A stretch of 64,000 nucleotides of DNA from Spirochaetota bacterium (GTDB lineage Bacteria > Spirochaetota > Spirochaetia > Treponematales > UBA12059): contig JADFDI010000003.1 in assembly GCA_018262985.1 (NCBI GenBank), positions 347,577 to 411,576 of the forward strand, given 5' to 3'. A program made the position numbers and the translations under genes. This document shows, in pieces, positions 32,344 to 41,665 of this stretch (within the stretch, counting starts at the first letter, position 1; every line of letters starts with the position of its first letter). The notes beneath the pieces were generated by a model. The model saw only the letters and a program-made list of their open reading frames with translations. It made no database searches and was not told the DNA's origin.

Positions 32344-34179
32344 ATGGAAAACCGCACGGTCGGCATCGAGTTCCGCATCCTCGCCACGTTCCTCCTGTCG
32401 CTGCTCTTCCTTTCGGTCTCCCTCCTCGCCATCGGCATTCCCGCCATACGCTCCATCGGACACGATTCCGCGCTCTCCATGGGCCGGCTCAAGATGTCCG
32501 GCGACGTCGAGGCGCTCCGGAGCTATTTCGAGTTCGCCTACGGTGAGCTCCGGCTCCGCGACGGCCGGCTGGTCGACGCGTCGGGCGAGGGCATCGAGAA
32601 CCGCTTCGAGGTGATCGACCGCGTCTCCGCGGAGCTCGGCGTCGTCGCGACGGTCTTCGTCGTCGACGGCGAAGATTTCAGGCGGGTCCTGACCAGCATC
32701 CGCGACGCCGAGGGCAAGCGGGTGGTCGGCTCCATGCTCGGGAAGGCCAGCGCCGCGTACGGGCCGCTCCGGAAGGGGCTCGGCTACCTGGGCGCCGCGA
32801 CGATACTCGGCGGCGAGTACATGACGGGGTACAAACCCATCCTCGACCGCTCCGGCGCCATGATCGGCGCCTGGTTCGTCGGCACCGGCATGTCGAACCT
32901 CAACGCGCTGATCGGGACCGGGGTCCGCGTCCAGGTGACCCGCCTGCTGGTCGCGACCGGCGTCATCCTCGCCGCGAGCCTGGTCTTCGGCATCCTGATC
33001 GTTCGGCGCTCGGTCACGCGCCCCTTGCGGCGCGCGGTGGCCGTGTTGCGCGAGGTCTGCGAGGACGAGACCCGGCTCGACCTCACCCGCCGGCTCGACG
33101 CGCGCGGCCGCCACGAGGTCGGCGCGATGGGCGCCTACGTCAACCTGACGCTCGACAAGGTCCGAGACCTGGTGCTGGAGATCTACGGGCAGTCGGGCTC
33201 GCTCTCGCGATCGGTCGAGTCGCTCTCCGACGGGATGGCCGAGGCGTCCGGTTCGGTCGGGCAGATCGGCGCCGACATCGGGGAAATCCGGCGCCGCATC
33301 GAGGCGCAGAACGGCAGCGTCCGGCTTTCGCTCGAGGCCTTGTCGCGGATCACCGAGCGCATCGGCAGGCTCGACGCCGACATCGAGCGGCAGGCTTCGA
33401 GCGTCACCGAGAGCTCGGCCTCCGTGGAGCAGCTGATCGCGAGCATACAGGCGGTCAACGCCACGCTGGCCGGGAACGCGGAGAACGTCGCCTCGCTCGC
33501 CCGAGCCTCCGCGGCGGGCCGGAGCGACCTCGAGGCCGTCACCGCGCGCGTGCGGGACGTCGCGCGCCGCTCGGAGGACCTGCTCGCCATCAGCGAGGTC
33601 ATCCAGGGCGTGGCCAGCCAGACCGACCTGCTTTCCATGAACGCCGCGATCGAGGCCGCCCACGCGGGCGAGGCCGGACGGGGCTTCTCGGTGGTCGCCG
33701 ACGAGATCCGCAAGCTCGCCGAGAGCTCCGCCGCGCAGTCGCGCACGGTCTCGGACGCGCTCCAGGGCATCATCGAGGAGATGCGCGCCATCTCCAAGGC
33801 CACCGAGGCGGTCACCGCGCAGTTCGAGTCCATCGACGGGCGCATCGCCGACGTGTCCGACCGCGAGCGCGGCATCCGCGACGCCATGGAGGAGCAGGGC
33901 GCGGGCTCGAAGGAGATCCTGTCCGCGGTCGGAGAGCTCAACGAAATCACGAGCCGCGTCAAGGAAGGCTCCGCCGAGATGCTCTCCGGCAGCCGCGAGG
34001 CGCGGGCTTCGGGCGACGCGCTCGAATCGCTTTCCGCCGAGGTGGCGGCCGGCGTCGCGCGCATCGCGGAGGGGCTCGTCCACATCGAGAAGGCCATGGC
34101 CGCGGTCGAGTCGGCTTCCGGCGGCACCGCGGCCAGCGTCGCCGCGCTCTCAGCCCAGGTGTCGCGGTTCAAGGCATGA
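32344..34179 (+). CDS. Methyl-accepting chemotaxis protein
   Basis: The 611-residue receptor has an N-terminal membrane segment (about 10-32), a periplasmic Cache-like sensor (about 35-195), a second membrane segment (about 200-222), HAMP, and a cytoplasmic signalling domain whose hairpin tip reads [35 protein letters not shown]. The tip Glu and Asn residues that contact CheA and CheW are present. The frame is open upstream but has no membrane-protein character before the ATG at 32344. It transduces a chemical signal to the CheA kinase. Its stop overlaps the next start by four bases. Confidence 0.93.
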   Translation: MENRTVGIEFRILATFLLSLLFLSVSLLAIGIPAIRSIGHDSALSMGRLKMSGDVEALRSYFEFAYGELRLRDGRLVDASGEGIENRFEVIDRVSAELGVVATVFVVDGEDFRRVLTSIRDAEGKRVVGSMLGKASAAYGPLRKGLGYLGAATILGGEYMTGYKPILDRSGAMIGAWFVGTGMSNLNALIGTGVRVQVTRLLVATGVILAASLVFGILIVRRSVTRPLRRAVAVLREVCEDETRLDLTRRLDARGRHEVGAMGAYVNLTLDKVRDLVLEIYGQSGSLSRSVESLSDGMAEASGSVGQIGADIGEIRRRIEAQNGSVRLSLEALSRITERIGRLDADIERQASSVTESSASVEQLIASIQAVNATLAGNAENVASLARASAAGRSDLEAVTARVRDVARRSEDLLAISEVIQGVASQTDLLSMNAAIEAAHAGEAGRGFSVVADEIRKLAESSAAQSRTVSDALQGIIEEMRAISKATEAVTAQFESIDGRIADVSDRERGIRDAMEEQGAGSKEILSAVGELNEITSRVKEGSAEMLSGSREARASGDALESLSAEVAAGVARIAEGLVHIEKAMAAVESASGGTAASVAALSAQVSRFKA

Positions 34180-35396
34180 GCGCAGGACGCGCCGTCCCGG
34201 ACGTCCCGTCGGCCCCGGCGGCGGGGCGCGCCCGCTTCGCCTCGATCGACCTGGTCCGCGGCGTCGTCATGCTCCTCATGCTGCTCGACCACGTGCGCGC
34301 CACCTGGAACGGCGGTACGGGGGTCGACCCGCTCGATCCCGCGGCCACGACGCCGCTCCTCTTCCTGACCCGCTGGATAACCCACTTGTGCGCGCCCGCC
34401 TTCGCCCTGCTCGCGGGCGCGGGCGCCCGGCTCGCGCTCGACGCGGCGGCGGATTCCGGCGGTCCGCGCGGCCCGGCCGCTCGCGTCGCGGCGCGGCTCC
34501 TCGCCCTGCGCGGAATCGTCGTCGTCGCGCTCGAGCTCTTCGTCATTTCCCCGGCGCGCGGGCTCGTGCCCTTCGCGAGCGGGATCATCTTCCAGGTGCT
34601 CTGGGCGCTCGGCGCGTCGATGCCGTTGCTCGCCGCGCTCCGGCGCCTGCCCGCCGCGGCACTCGGCCTCGCGGGGCTCGCCGTCATCGCCCTGCACGGG
34701 CTGCTCCCCGCTTCGGTCGGCGCGACGGGCGCGGGAGCCTTCGCCTGGAACCTGATCTTCTCGCGCGGCGCGACCGTCCTCGCGCCCCGCTGGATCCTCG
34801 ACGTCTGGTATCCGCTCTTCCCCTGGGCGGGCGTCGTCCTTACGGGGTACTGGCTCGGCGGCCTCTGGCGGGCCGAGGTCCCGCCCAGGCTCCGCGTCCG
34901 CCTCCTCGCCGCGCTGGGCGTCGCCTGCGTCGCGCTCTTCCTCGCCCTCAGGCTCCCGGGCGGCTACGGCGATCCGGTTCCCTTCGCGGCCGCGCCCGGC
35001 TCCGCGCTCCGGACGGCGTACTTCCTACTCGACGCGGAAAAGTACCCGCCCTCGCTCCAGTACCTCCTCATGACGCTCGGCCCGGTCCTCCTCGCCCTCT
35101 CGGCCCTCGACCGGGCGCGGCCCGCTCCCTCCAATCCGCTCCTCGTCTTCGGCCGCGTGCCGCTATTCTTCTACGTGGTCCACGTCTGGCTCAACGTCCT
35201 CGTCGCCGCCCTCGCGCTCGGCCTGCTCGCCCCGGCCGGCGCCGTGCGCGGCCTCGAGGGCGCCATTCCGTTCCGCTTCGGCCTCGGCGCCACCTACTCG
35301 GTCTGGCTCGCCCTCGCGCTCGCGCTCTACCCGGCCTGTACGGCCTACGGCGCGCTCAAGGCTTCGCGCCGCCAGCGATGGACGGCGTACCTGTGA
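34176..35396 (+). CDS. DUF1624/heparan-acetyltransferase-like multi-pass membrane protein
   Basis: The 406-residue protein starts [21 protein letters not shown], the characteristic first helix of the DUF1624/HGSNAT/YeiB group. It has about ten membrane segments and ends [15 protein letters not shown] with further helices. Members probably move acyl groups across membranes, but none close to this one is characterised to my knowledge. Translational coupling to the chemoreceptor (ATGA) is clear, though a functional link is not obvious. Confidence 0.82.
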   Translation: MSAGRAVPDVPSAPAAGRARFASIDLVRGVVMLLMLLDHVRATWNGGTGVDPLDPAATTPLLFLTRWITHLCAPAFALLAGAGARLALDAAADSGGPRGPAARVAARLLALRGIVVVALELFVISPARGLVPFASGIIFQVLWALGASMPLLAALRRLPAAALGLAGLAVIALHGLLPASVGATGAGAFAWNLIFSRGATVLAPRWILDVWYPLFPWAGVVLTGYWLGGLWRAEVPPRLRVRLLAALGVACVALFLALRLPGGYGDPVPFAAAPGSALRTAYFLLDAEKYPPSLQYLLMTLGPVLLALSALDRARPAPSNPLLVFGRVPLFFYVVHVWLNVLVAALALGLLAPAGAVRGLEGAIPFRFGLGATYSVWLALALALYPACTAYGALKASRRQRWTAYL

Positions 35397-36022
35397 GCGC
35401 CCGGGCCGCGGGGCGCGGTTCGCATCCCCCCGATGACCTGGCTCCGACGGGAGACGCGGCGACCGAGCTCGTGCCGTTGGGCGGCGACGCCGCGCTCATG
35501 GCCTCGGCGGCCCGCGCGCTCTTCGAGTCGTTCCGCGACGCCCACCCCGACGCCTGGCCGACGCCCGAGTCCGCCGCGCGCGAGGTGGAGGAGTGCGTCG
35601 AGGCGCCGAACGTCTGCGTCGCGCTCGTGGTCGACGGCGTCCTCGCGGGCTGGGGCGGGCTCCGGCCGATGTACGAACGCACCTGGGAGCTCCATCCGCT
35701 CGTCGTCGACGCGGCCTTCCGGGGACGCGGCTACGGCCGCGCCCTGCTCGAAGGCCTCGAGGCGGAAGGGCGGAAGCTCGGCCTCTCCGGCATCGCGCTC
35801 GGCTCGGACGACGAGGACGGATCGACGAGCCTCGGGCGGCCCGGGCTCGGCGGCCCGGGCTTCCTCGACGAGCTCCGCGCGCTCCGCAACCTGAAGGGCC
35901 ACCCGTACTCGTTCTACGAGCGCTGCGGCTACGCGGTGGTGGGCGGCATACCCGACGCCAACGGTCCGGGCAAGCCCGACATCTGGCTGTGGAAAGGGCT
36001 AGGCCCTTCGCCGGGTCGCTAG
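35393..36022 (+). CDS. GNAT acetyltransferase resembling aminoglycoside 6'-N-acetyltransferases
   Basis: The product has about 209 residues. The acetyl-CoA loop is GRGYGRALLEGLEAEGRKLG. The C-terminal part reads YSFYERCGYAVVGGIPDANGPGKPDIWLWK, which strongly resembles the end of AAC(6')-I enzymes (GVLPDANG, KPDI). I prefer the GTG at 35393, which overlaps the preceding stop; an ATG at 35378 would add five residues. It may acetylate an amine substrate; resistance activity is not shown. Its stop overlaps the convergent DDAH gene's stop. Confidence 0.82.
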   Translation: MSARAAGRGSHPPDDLAPTGDAATELVPLGGDAALMASAARALFESFRDAHPDAWPTPESAAREVEECVEAPNVCVALVVDGVLAGWGGLRPMYERTWELHPLVVDAAFRGRGYGRALLEGLEAEGRKLGLSGIALGSDDEDGSTSLGRPGLGGPGFLDELRALRNLKGHPYSFYERCGYAVVGGIPDANGPGKPDIWLWKGLGPSPGR

Positions 36023-36804
36023 AACCTCAGCGAGAGGCAGGAAAGCCCGCCGTCGATCTTGCGGAACTCCGACATCTCGAGCTCGATCGGGTCGAGGCCC
36101 GCCGCGCGGACGGCGGCCAGGGTTTTCGGGTACCCGGCGGGCACCAGCACGCGCCCGTTCACGCGCACGCAGTTGGCCGCGTAGCGTTCCGCCGGGTCGA
36201 CCATGATCCGCGAGAAGTCCCGGAACTCCTCGTGCTCCGCGAAGCCCGCGTCCACGAGCAGCCAGCCGTCCTCCAGGTAGGAAAGCCCGGTCTTGAGGTG
36301 GAGCGTCGGCGGCATGGGCACGGCGATGGCGCCGTAGCCCGCGCTTTCGAGCAGGGCGGCGAAGCGCGAGAAGCCCGCGCGGTTGGTGCGCGCGGAGAGG
36401 CCGACGTAGAAGATCTTCCCGACCATCATCACGTCGCCGCCTTCCAGGGTGCCCGGCGCCTCGATCCGCTCGACGCGCGCGTAGTGCCGCGAAAGCACTT
36501 CCGCCACGCCCTCGGTCTCGCCCGCGCGCGACCTCGCTCCGGGAGCGGTCACGACGGCCAGGCCCGGGGCGCAGACCGCGACGTCCTCCACGAAGCAGGA
36601 GTCCGGGAACTCCTCGAGCGCGGGCAGCACCTCGACCGAAAGGCCGCAGCGTTCGAGCGCCGCCACGTAGGCGTCGTGCTGGCGGAGCGCCGTTTCGTAG
36701 TCGGGCTTGCCGAGCTCCGGGTGCGCGGTGAGGCCCTCGGCCACCGAGCGCCCCGGCCGCCTCGCTATCGCCTTCGTGAACATCGCCCCTTCTCCGTCGT
36801 CCAT
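36019..36804 (-). CDS. Dimethylarginine dimethylaminohydrolase-like amidinotransferase-fold hydrolase
   Basis: The 261-residue protein has DSCFVEDVAV (Asp/Glu substrate contacts), EGGDVM, a catalytic His in PPTLHLKTGLSYL and the catalytic Cys in GGLSCLSLRF, matching DDAH (dimethylarginine to citrulline plus dimethylamine) and relatives acting on guanidino groups. The ATG at 36804 is preceded by GGGGAGG. An ATG at 36783 (MFTKAIARRP) also has a good site and matches family N-termini better, so either may be used. Convergent with the GNAT gene. Confidence 0.88.
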   Translation of the reverse strand: MDDGEGAMFTKAIARRPGRSVAEGLTAHPELGKPDYETALRQHDAYVAALERCGLSVEVLPALEEFPDSCFVEDVAVCAPGLAVVTAPGARSRAGETEGVAEVLSRHYARVERIEAPGTLEGGDVMMVGKIFYVGLSARTNRAGFSRFAALLESAGYGAIAVPMPPTLHLKTGLSYLEDGWLLVDAGFAEHEEFRDFSRIMVDPAERYAANCVRVNGRVLVPAGYPKTLAAVRAAGLDPIELEMSEFRKIDGGLSCLSLRF

Positions 36805-36826
36805 CGCGTCCTCCCCGTCCCGTTCC

Positions 36827-37744
36827 CTACAGCTCCAGCCCGACCAGCACCCGGATGCGCGACGATTCGTACGAAGCGACGTCGAACAGGTCGAGCGGCC
36901 GGAACGCGAAGCGCGACCAACCGAGGCCGAGGCTCGGCCGACGCTCCCCGATGGGTACGGTGACCGAGAACGCGCCGTCGATCGCCGTCGATTCGTAGAC
37001 GTATTCCGTCGCGACGCCCGAGGCGATGGCGACGGTGTGCCCGATGTGCCTCAACCAGGATCCTTCCGCGCGCATGGCCCAGCCCCCGCCGAGCGCCACG
37101 CGGCCGGTCGCGGAGACCAAGGTTTCGAAGCCCTCGTCGGCCAGGTCGAACGCTTCCGCGGTTCCCACCGTCGAGTAAATGCCTGCGCCGGAAACGTACT
37201 CGTTCAGGGTGAAAGGCCAGCTGGTGCGGTAGGCGATCTCCAGGTCCGCGGGACCGAGTGCCAGGGTCAGGTCCGCGGCCAGCAGGGGCTTGAGCCAGAG
37301 CGTGCGCGTGTCCTGGTAGTAGACGTAGGCCGCGGGGCCGGTGCCGCCGTGGCCGTAGCGCTCCTCGTCGAGCACGACCCCGTTCGCCACGAGCCCGCCG
37401 CCGAGCCAGGCGCCGACGGATCCGGAGCCGAAGCCCAGGACGCCGCCGGGCACCCGGAGGATGTCGAGGTCGAGGACCTTTTCCGAGCGGAGCGAAGTCG
37501 ACTCGCCGCCCGTTTCGGTCCACTCGCTCACCGTCGTGCGCGCCGAGAATCGCGCCCCCGACTCGAGGAAGGGCAGCCAGCGCCACGAGAGCGCCGCCGA
37601 CGCGTCGAGCGTCCCGTCGACGCCGGGCGCCACGCGCAGGTCGAAGGAAAGCGGCGACTGGGCCGCGAGCGGCGCTGCGGCCATGCAGGCCAGGGCGATG
37701 AGTGCGAAGGGGAGGGTGGGGCGGAAGGCGCGACTGGTTTTCAT
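36827..37744 (-). CDS. Predicted outer-membrane or periplasmic beta-rich protein
   Basis: The 305-residue product begins with a signal peptide ending ACMAAAPLAAQ. The rest is beta-rich, with alternating hydrophobic strands, many Gly/Ser/aromatic residues and a final strand (SSRIRVLVGLEL). It may form a 10- to 12-strand barrel. No family recognised. The start is the ATG at 37744; upstream codons lack signal-peptide character. It lies just upstream of the DDAH gene, co-directional, with 22 bases between. Confidence 0.65.
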   Translation of the reverse strand: MKTSRAFRPTLPFALIALACMAAAPLAAQSPLSFDLRVAPGVDGTLDASAALSWRWLPFLESGARFSARTTVSEWTETGGESTSLRSEKVLDLDILRVPGGVLGFGSGSVGAWLGGGLVANGVVLDEERYGHGGTGPAAYVYYQDTRTLWLKPLLAADLTLALGPADLEIAYRTSWPFTLNEYVSGAGIYSTVGTAEAFDLADEGFETLVSATGRVALGGGWAMRAEGSWLRHIGHTVAIASGVATEYVYESTAIDGAFSVTVPIGERRPSLGLGWSRFAFRPLDLFDVASYESSRIRVLVGLEL

Positions 37745-37840
37745 GATGGCTCCGGGTTGCTGGACGTTTCGGTATGCGGGCCGCTTCCCGGCCCGCCGTC
37801 CAGTCTGGCGCCGCACCGTCGTCCTGTAAACCCGTTCCCG

Positions 37841-37868
37841 TTGAAATCGTCCCCGATCGCACTATACT
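37841..37868 (+). promoter_or_regulatory. Sigma-70 promoter for the Kelch lipoprotein gene
   Basis: TTGAAA at 37841-37846 and TATACT at 37863-37868 with a 16-bp spacer lie about 62 bases before the ATG. Confidence 0.7.
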
Positions 37869-37929
37869 GCCTGTCATACAACGAACGTTCGGCTGCGTGC
37901 GCCCCGATCCCGCGGGGCCGGAAAACGCC

Positions 37930-39168
37930 ATGAAACGAAAGTCCCCCGCCGCGCGCATCGCCCCGACCACGCCCGCCGCCGCGCTCGCCCTCGTCCTCCT
38001 CGCCGCCGCGCTGGCCATGGGCTGCCAGGAGATCGCGGTGAACACCGAAACCGTCGACGAGCCCGGCTTCGACATGGCCGCGGGGCCGTACGCGCTCGAG
38101 TTCGACGTGGCGCTGACCCACGCCGATCCGCTGGCCGTCATACGCTACACGACCGACGGCACGACTCCCACCGCGAGCTCTCCCCCTTACACGGCGCCGA
38201 TCCACATCGCCTTCGGCGAGACCACGATTAAAGCGATCGCGACCAAGCCGGGTCTGGCGCCCTCGGCGGTAGTGTCGCGGCGCTACGCGGTGCCGTGGAA
38301 GACCCTTGCCGACATGCCGGGTCCGCCACGACTTGGAAGCATTTCCGCCGCGGTTCTCGGCGATTCCATCCACGTGACGGGATTCCTGGATACGGATGGC
38401 CATCCGATCGGTTCGCGTCTCGTCTATTCGATTTCCGGAGACACGCCCGATACATGGAGTGTCGTGGATTCGGGTGTGCCGACGCCCTCCAGGAACAGCG
38501 CGGGGAGCGTCGTGTTCGGGGGTCAATTCTTCCTCATCGGCGGCGCGAAGTATGAAAGTGGCTGGACGACTCTCTCGAACGTCGATTCGTTCTCCGACGC
38601 CGAGTGGGCCGCGAAAGGCTCGCTGGCTGCCCCGCGCGAACTCTGCGGCTCCGCCGCGACGGCAGCTGGAATATTCGCCGTCGGCGGATACGGCGGCGGA
38701 TATCTCTCTTCGGTCGAGTACTTCGACGGCTCGGCGTGGTCTGCCTCGACCACGCTGCCGGTCGCTTTGCAGGCGCCCGCATGCTCGGTGGTCGGAGAAA
38801 CCTTGTATGCGTTCGGCGGCTATAATGCGTCTGGAGCATCCAAGGAAATATTTGCCTTGGCCACGGATCCCCTCGGTACGGAGTGGATCGATGCCGGGGA
38901 CCTGCCGTCGCCGCTCACGGACATCGCCTCGGTAACCAAGGGAGACACCGTCTTCCTCTTCGGAGGCAAGGACGGCGACGGTGAGAGCGTCAGCGCCGTC
39001 CATGCATTCAGCGGCGGGACGCTGGAGGCCAGGACTTCCATGCCGCGCAAGCTCAAGGGCTCGGTCGCGTTGACGGCTGGAGATTTCATATACGTGGTGG
39101 GCGGGGCCGATGGCATCACCCCCTACCCTGGCTTGATGGTATACGATCCTTCGGTCGACCATCCGTAG
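37930..39168 (+). CDS. Kelch-repeat lipoprotein with chitobiase C-terminal-like domain
   Basis: The 412-residue product has a lipobox ending LAMGC. An Ig-like CHB_HEX_C-type module follows (about 45-115: YTTDGTTPTASSPPYTAPI). Kelch-type beta-propeller repeats then run from about 125 to the end, with motifs such as FFLIGGAKYESGW, IFAVGGYGGGYLSSVEYFDG, LYAFGGYNASG, VFLFGGKDGDGESV and YVVGGADG. This is a surface-anchored binding protein. The propeller part (about 38310-38960) is visibly less GC-rich than its surroundings, suggesting a distinct origin for that module. Confidence 0.85.
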   Translation: MKRKSPAARIAPTTPAAALALVLLAAALAMGCQEIAVNTETVDEPGFDMAAGPYALEFDVALTHADPLAVIRYTTDGTTPTASSPPYTAPIHIAFGETTIKAIATKPGLAPSAVVSRRYAVPWKTLADMPGPPRLGSISAAVLGDSIHVTGFLDTDGHPIGSRLVYSISGDTPDTWSVVDSGVPTPSRNSAGSVVFGGQFFLIGGAKYESGWTTLSNVDSFSDAEWAAKGSLAAPRELCGSAATAAGIFAVGGYGGGYLSSVEYFDGSAWSASTTLPVALQAPACSVVGETLYAFGGYNASGASKEIFALATDPLGTEWIDAGDLPSPLTDIASVTKGDTVFLFGGKDGDGESVSAVHAFSGGTLEARTSMPRKLKGSVALTAGDFIYVVGGADGITPYPGLMVYDPSVDHP

Positions 39169-39186
39169 CGGGCGTCGCGGATCCGG

Positions 39187-39221
39187 GGCCGCCCTGCAGG
39201 CGAATGGCATGCAGGGCGGCC
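39187..39221. terminator. Bidirectional terminator between convergent genes
   Basis: An 11-bp perfect stem GGCCGCCCTGC/GCAGGGCGGCC has a 13-base loop. It lies between the convergent Kelch and tail-fibre-like genes. Confidence 0.7.
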
Positions 39222-39231
39222 GCCTGGTCGG

Positions 39232-40629
39232 TCAGGAGACTTGCGTCGCCATCCATGCTATTTGGAACGTCTTCCCGTCGAAGAAGGAATCGTTGGTGTT
39301 CGGGGCGGCTCCCGTCGCGTCCTGTACCGAGACCAGCAGCTTGGTGCCGCCGTTTCCCGCCTGGACCTGCGCGACGAAGTAGGGCGAGTTCGCTCCCGAC
39401 GCTGTCGTGCGCAGATGGACCGTGGCGAAGGCCCTGATCTTCGCGTCGACGGCGCCGAGCCCGGCGATCGGGACCTCGAGCGGCACCGCCGCGTTTCGGG
39501 CGGCGATCGACGAGATGCCCGAGAGCGCGTTGAGCGGCAACGTGGACGGGAAGCCGGTGAGCGTACCGTCTCCGAGTTGATGAGCGTGCCCCGCGCTCGC
39601 GAAGTCCCCGTGCGCGCCCGGGATGGCCGCGTGCGCCGTGACGGCGCCGGAGCTCTCGTAAGCGTTCGACGCGTGCAGCACCGTGGACACGTCGGCCACC
39701 TTGGTCCCGTCGGAGGCGTTCGCGAGCTCGATGCCGTTCGAGGGCGTCCCGGCGCCTTTCGCGAGATAATGGATCGGGTTCGAGGAGGAGTCCTTCGCGG
39801 GCGCGTACTCCGCCGAGCCGGTCGCCGGCGCGTAGCCCGACGGCACGTCGCCTGCCGGCGTGGTCGCGTCCCAGACCTTCGGCGCCTTGGCCGTGAGGTC
39901 CGAAGCCTTCGCGTAGCCTGACGGCACGTCGGCGGTCGGCGTGGTCGCGTCCCAAACCTTCGGCGCCTTGCCGTCCAGGTCTCCCTTGTCGGCGTAGCCG
40001 TTCACGTCCGCGCTCTTCGGAGCGTAGCGCGCGTCGTTGTGCGCGTCGTGGTATGCGTCGTGCGAGGCCGGCGCATAGACCCCGTGCGCCGCGGGGTCGC
40101 CCGCGTGCGCGCCGAAGGCCGCGACCGTCACGCCGCCGGCCGCGCCGGGTATCGACACCTTGGCCACGCCGGGGCGTCCCGGAATCGACTCGACCGCGAC
40201 GCCCTCGATCTCGAGCCGGTACGCCCACAGGGTCGAACCGTCCGTGAGCTTGACCTGGATCCGCCCGTAGCGGCGCTTGCAGAAGGGGTAGATGCGGCAG
40301 AGTCGGCAAGGCCCGCAACAGCAGCAGCAGCAGAGGAAATTCTCGAAATAGGGGAAGACCCGGCTGTCCTTGAGGACGCCCGCGAGCAGGTCGGGCCGGT
40401 CCCCCGTCTTGAACGCGGCAAGCGCGTCCTTCGGTATCTTCGCCGCGGCGAGGAATTCAGCGGCCTCGGGCGCGTCCCAGTCCAGGTCCTTGAGTATGGC
40501 CCGCGCGTCCGCCGCGCCGAGCGCGAGCGGCGTCCCCGCCGGCCTCTTGCCCGCCGAGGCCTCGAACGCCGCCTCCAGGAACCGTCGCGCGCCCGCGGGA
40601 AGCGCGTCCTTCCGTTCGAACAAACCCAT
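39232..40629 (-). CDS. Tail-fibre-like protein with a hexacysteine cluster
   Basis: The 465-residue protein has no clear signal peptide. Nine Cys lie in 18 residues: C100-C105 contiguous, then C108, C111 and C117 (GPCRLCRIYPFC). It then shifts to beta-rich, Gly/Ala/His-rich repeats resembling phage tail fibres. KAPKVWDATTP is repeated with an 81-bp period (39830 and 39911), with several AHxH-type stretches. The C-terminal part (about 395-465) looks like a compact head domain. The start at 40629 has a GGAGG site. Other phage genes are absent. It may be an adhesin, fibre or contractile-system part. Confidence 0.7.
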   Translation of the reverse strand: MGLFERKDALPAGARRFLEAAFEASAGKRPAGTPLALGAADARAILKDLDWDAPEAAEFLAAAKIPKDALAAFKTGDRPDLLAGVLKDSRVFPYFENFLCCCCCCGPCRLCRIYPFCKRRYGRIQVKLTDGSTLWAYRLEIEGVAVESIPGRPGVAKVSIPGAAGGVTVAAFGAHAGDPAAHGVYAPASHDAYHDAHNDARYAPKSADVNGYADKGDLDGKAPKVWDATTPTADVPSGYAKASDLTAKAPKVWDATTPAGDVPSGYAPATGSAEYAPAKDSSSNPIHYLAKGAGTPSNGIELANASDGTKVADVSTVLHASNAYESSGAVTAHAAIPGAHGDFASAGHAHQLGDGTLTGFPSTLPLNALSGISSIAARNAAVPLEVPIAGLGAVDAKIRAFATVHLRTTASGANSPYFVAQVQAGNGGTKLLVSVQDATGAAPNTNDSFFDGKTFQIAWMATQVS

Positions 40630-40682
40630 GGTTGCCTCCTTGCCACTTTTAAAAGATTCCGGCGCGTCGGGCGCCGTCGAAG

Positions 40683-40712
40683 AGTATCGACCCGATCGCA
40701 AGCGTCGGTCAA
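40683..40712 (-). promoter_or_regulatory. Candidate promoter for the tail-fibre-like gene
   Basis: The minus strand shows TTGACC, an 18-bp spacer and GATACT about 54 bases upstream of the start. Confidence 0.5.
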
Positions 40713-40810
40713 CGTTCCGTGCTAAAAGGCGCGAATCGGGGTTTCGAAGATGGGGAAAGGGCGATTCGTCCGCCCTCGACGCGCGCTGAAACTACCTGCT
40801 ACGATGGCGC

Positions 40811-41665
40811 ATGCCCTCCAGTATGCACCCGCCAGCCCGCTTCGCCTTCCGCGGCCCCGAAGTCCTCGCGCGTTCCCCGGTTCAAGGCGGCGAGCCCGAC
40901 CCGCGACCCGCCCCCTGGCCCCAGCTTCCGGTCCCCGAGGGCGCCGAGCTCTTTCCGCTCGCCGTCGGCGCCGCGATCCGCCCCGGCCTCGAGGGCTCGG
41001 CGCTCGCCGTTCCCCCGGAGACGCCCGCGCCCGAGGGCCACGAGTGGGCGCCTTTGCGCTCCTTCATCAACGCCGCGTCCGAGGAGCATGAATGGTTCCC
41101 CGCGGCGCGCGCCCTCGCCCTGGCCAACTGGCGCGCGGCCACCCGCTTCTGCGGTCGCTGCGGTTCGCCGAACGGCGACAAGGCCGACGAGAGCGCGCGG
41201 CTCTGTCCCGCCTGCGGCGCCCTCCAGTACCCGCGCCTCTCGCCCGCGGTGCTCGCCCTCGTGCGCAAGGGCGACCGCATCCTCCTGGCGCGCAACGCCC
41301 GCTCCCCCGTGGCCGGCATGCAGTCCATCCTCGCGGGCTTCGTGGAACCCGGCGAGACCTTCGAGGACTGCGTCGTCCGCGAGGTGCGCGAGGAAGTGGG
41401 CATAGAGGTGGCGAACGCGCGCTACGCAGGCAGCCAGCCCTGGCCCTTCCCCGACAGCCTCATGGTGGGCTTCGAGTGCGACTGGGTCTCGGGCGAACTC
41501 GCGCCCGACGGCGTCGAGATCGTGGAAGCCGGCTGGTACGGCCCCGACGCTCACCCCCTGCTCCCGGGCCCGGGTTCCCTCTCGCGCCGCCTCGTCGAGC
41601 GCGCCTTCACGCAGATCCGCGCGCGTTCCGGCGTCCGCGCCGCCGTCCCGGGGACCGCGCCGTGA
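40811..41665 (+). CDS. nudC: NADH pyrophosphatase (Nudix, NudC)
   Basis: The 284-residue protein has a zinc-ribbon (CGRCG near 115, CPACG near 135), the Nudix box GFVEPGETFEDCVVREVREEVGI and the NudC-specific SQPWPFPDSLMVGF. It hydrolyses NADH to NMNH and AMP and can remove NAD caps from RNA. An in-frame ATG at 40823 is an alternative start. The stop overlaps the next gene's GTG, giving coupled translation. Confidence 0.93.
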   Translation: MPSSMHPPARFAFRGPEVLARSPVQGGEPDPRPAPWPQLPVPEGAELFPLAVGAAIRPGLEGSALAVPPETPAPEGHEWAPLRSFINAASEEHEWFPAARALALANWRAATRFCGRCGSPNGDKADESARLCPACGALQYPRLSPAVLALVRKGDRILLARNARSPVAGMQSILAGFVEPGETFEDCVVREVREEVGIEVANARYAGSQPWPFPDSLMVGFECDWVSGELAPDGVEIVEAGWYGPDAHPLLPGPGSLSRRLVERAFTQIRARSGVRAAVPGTAP

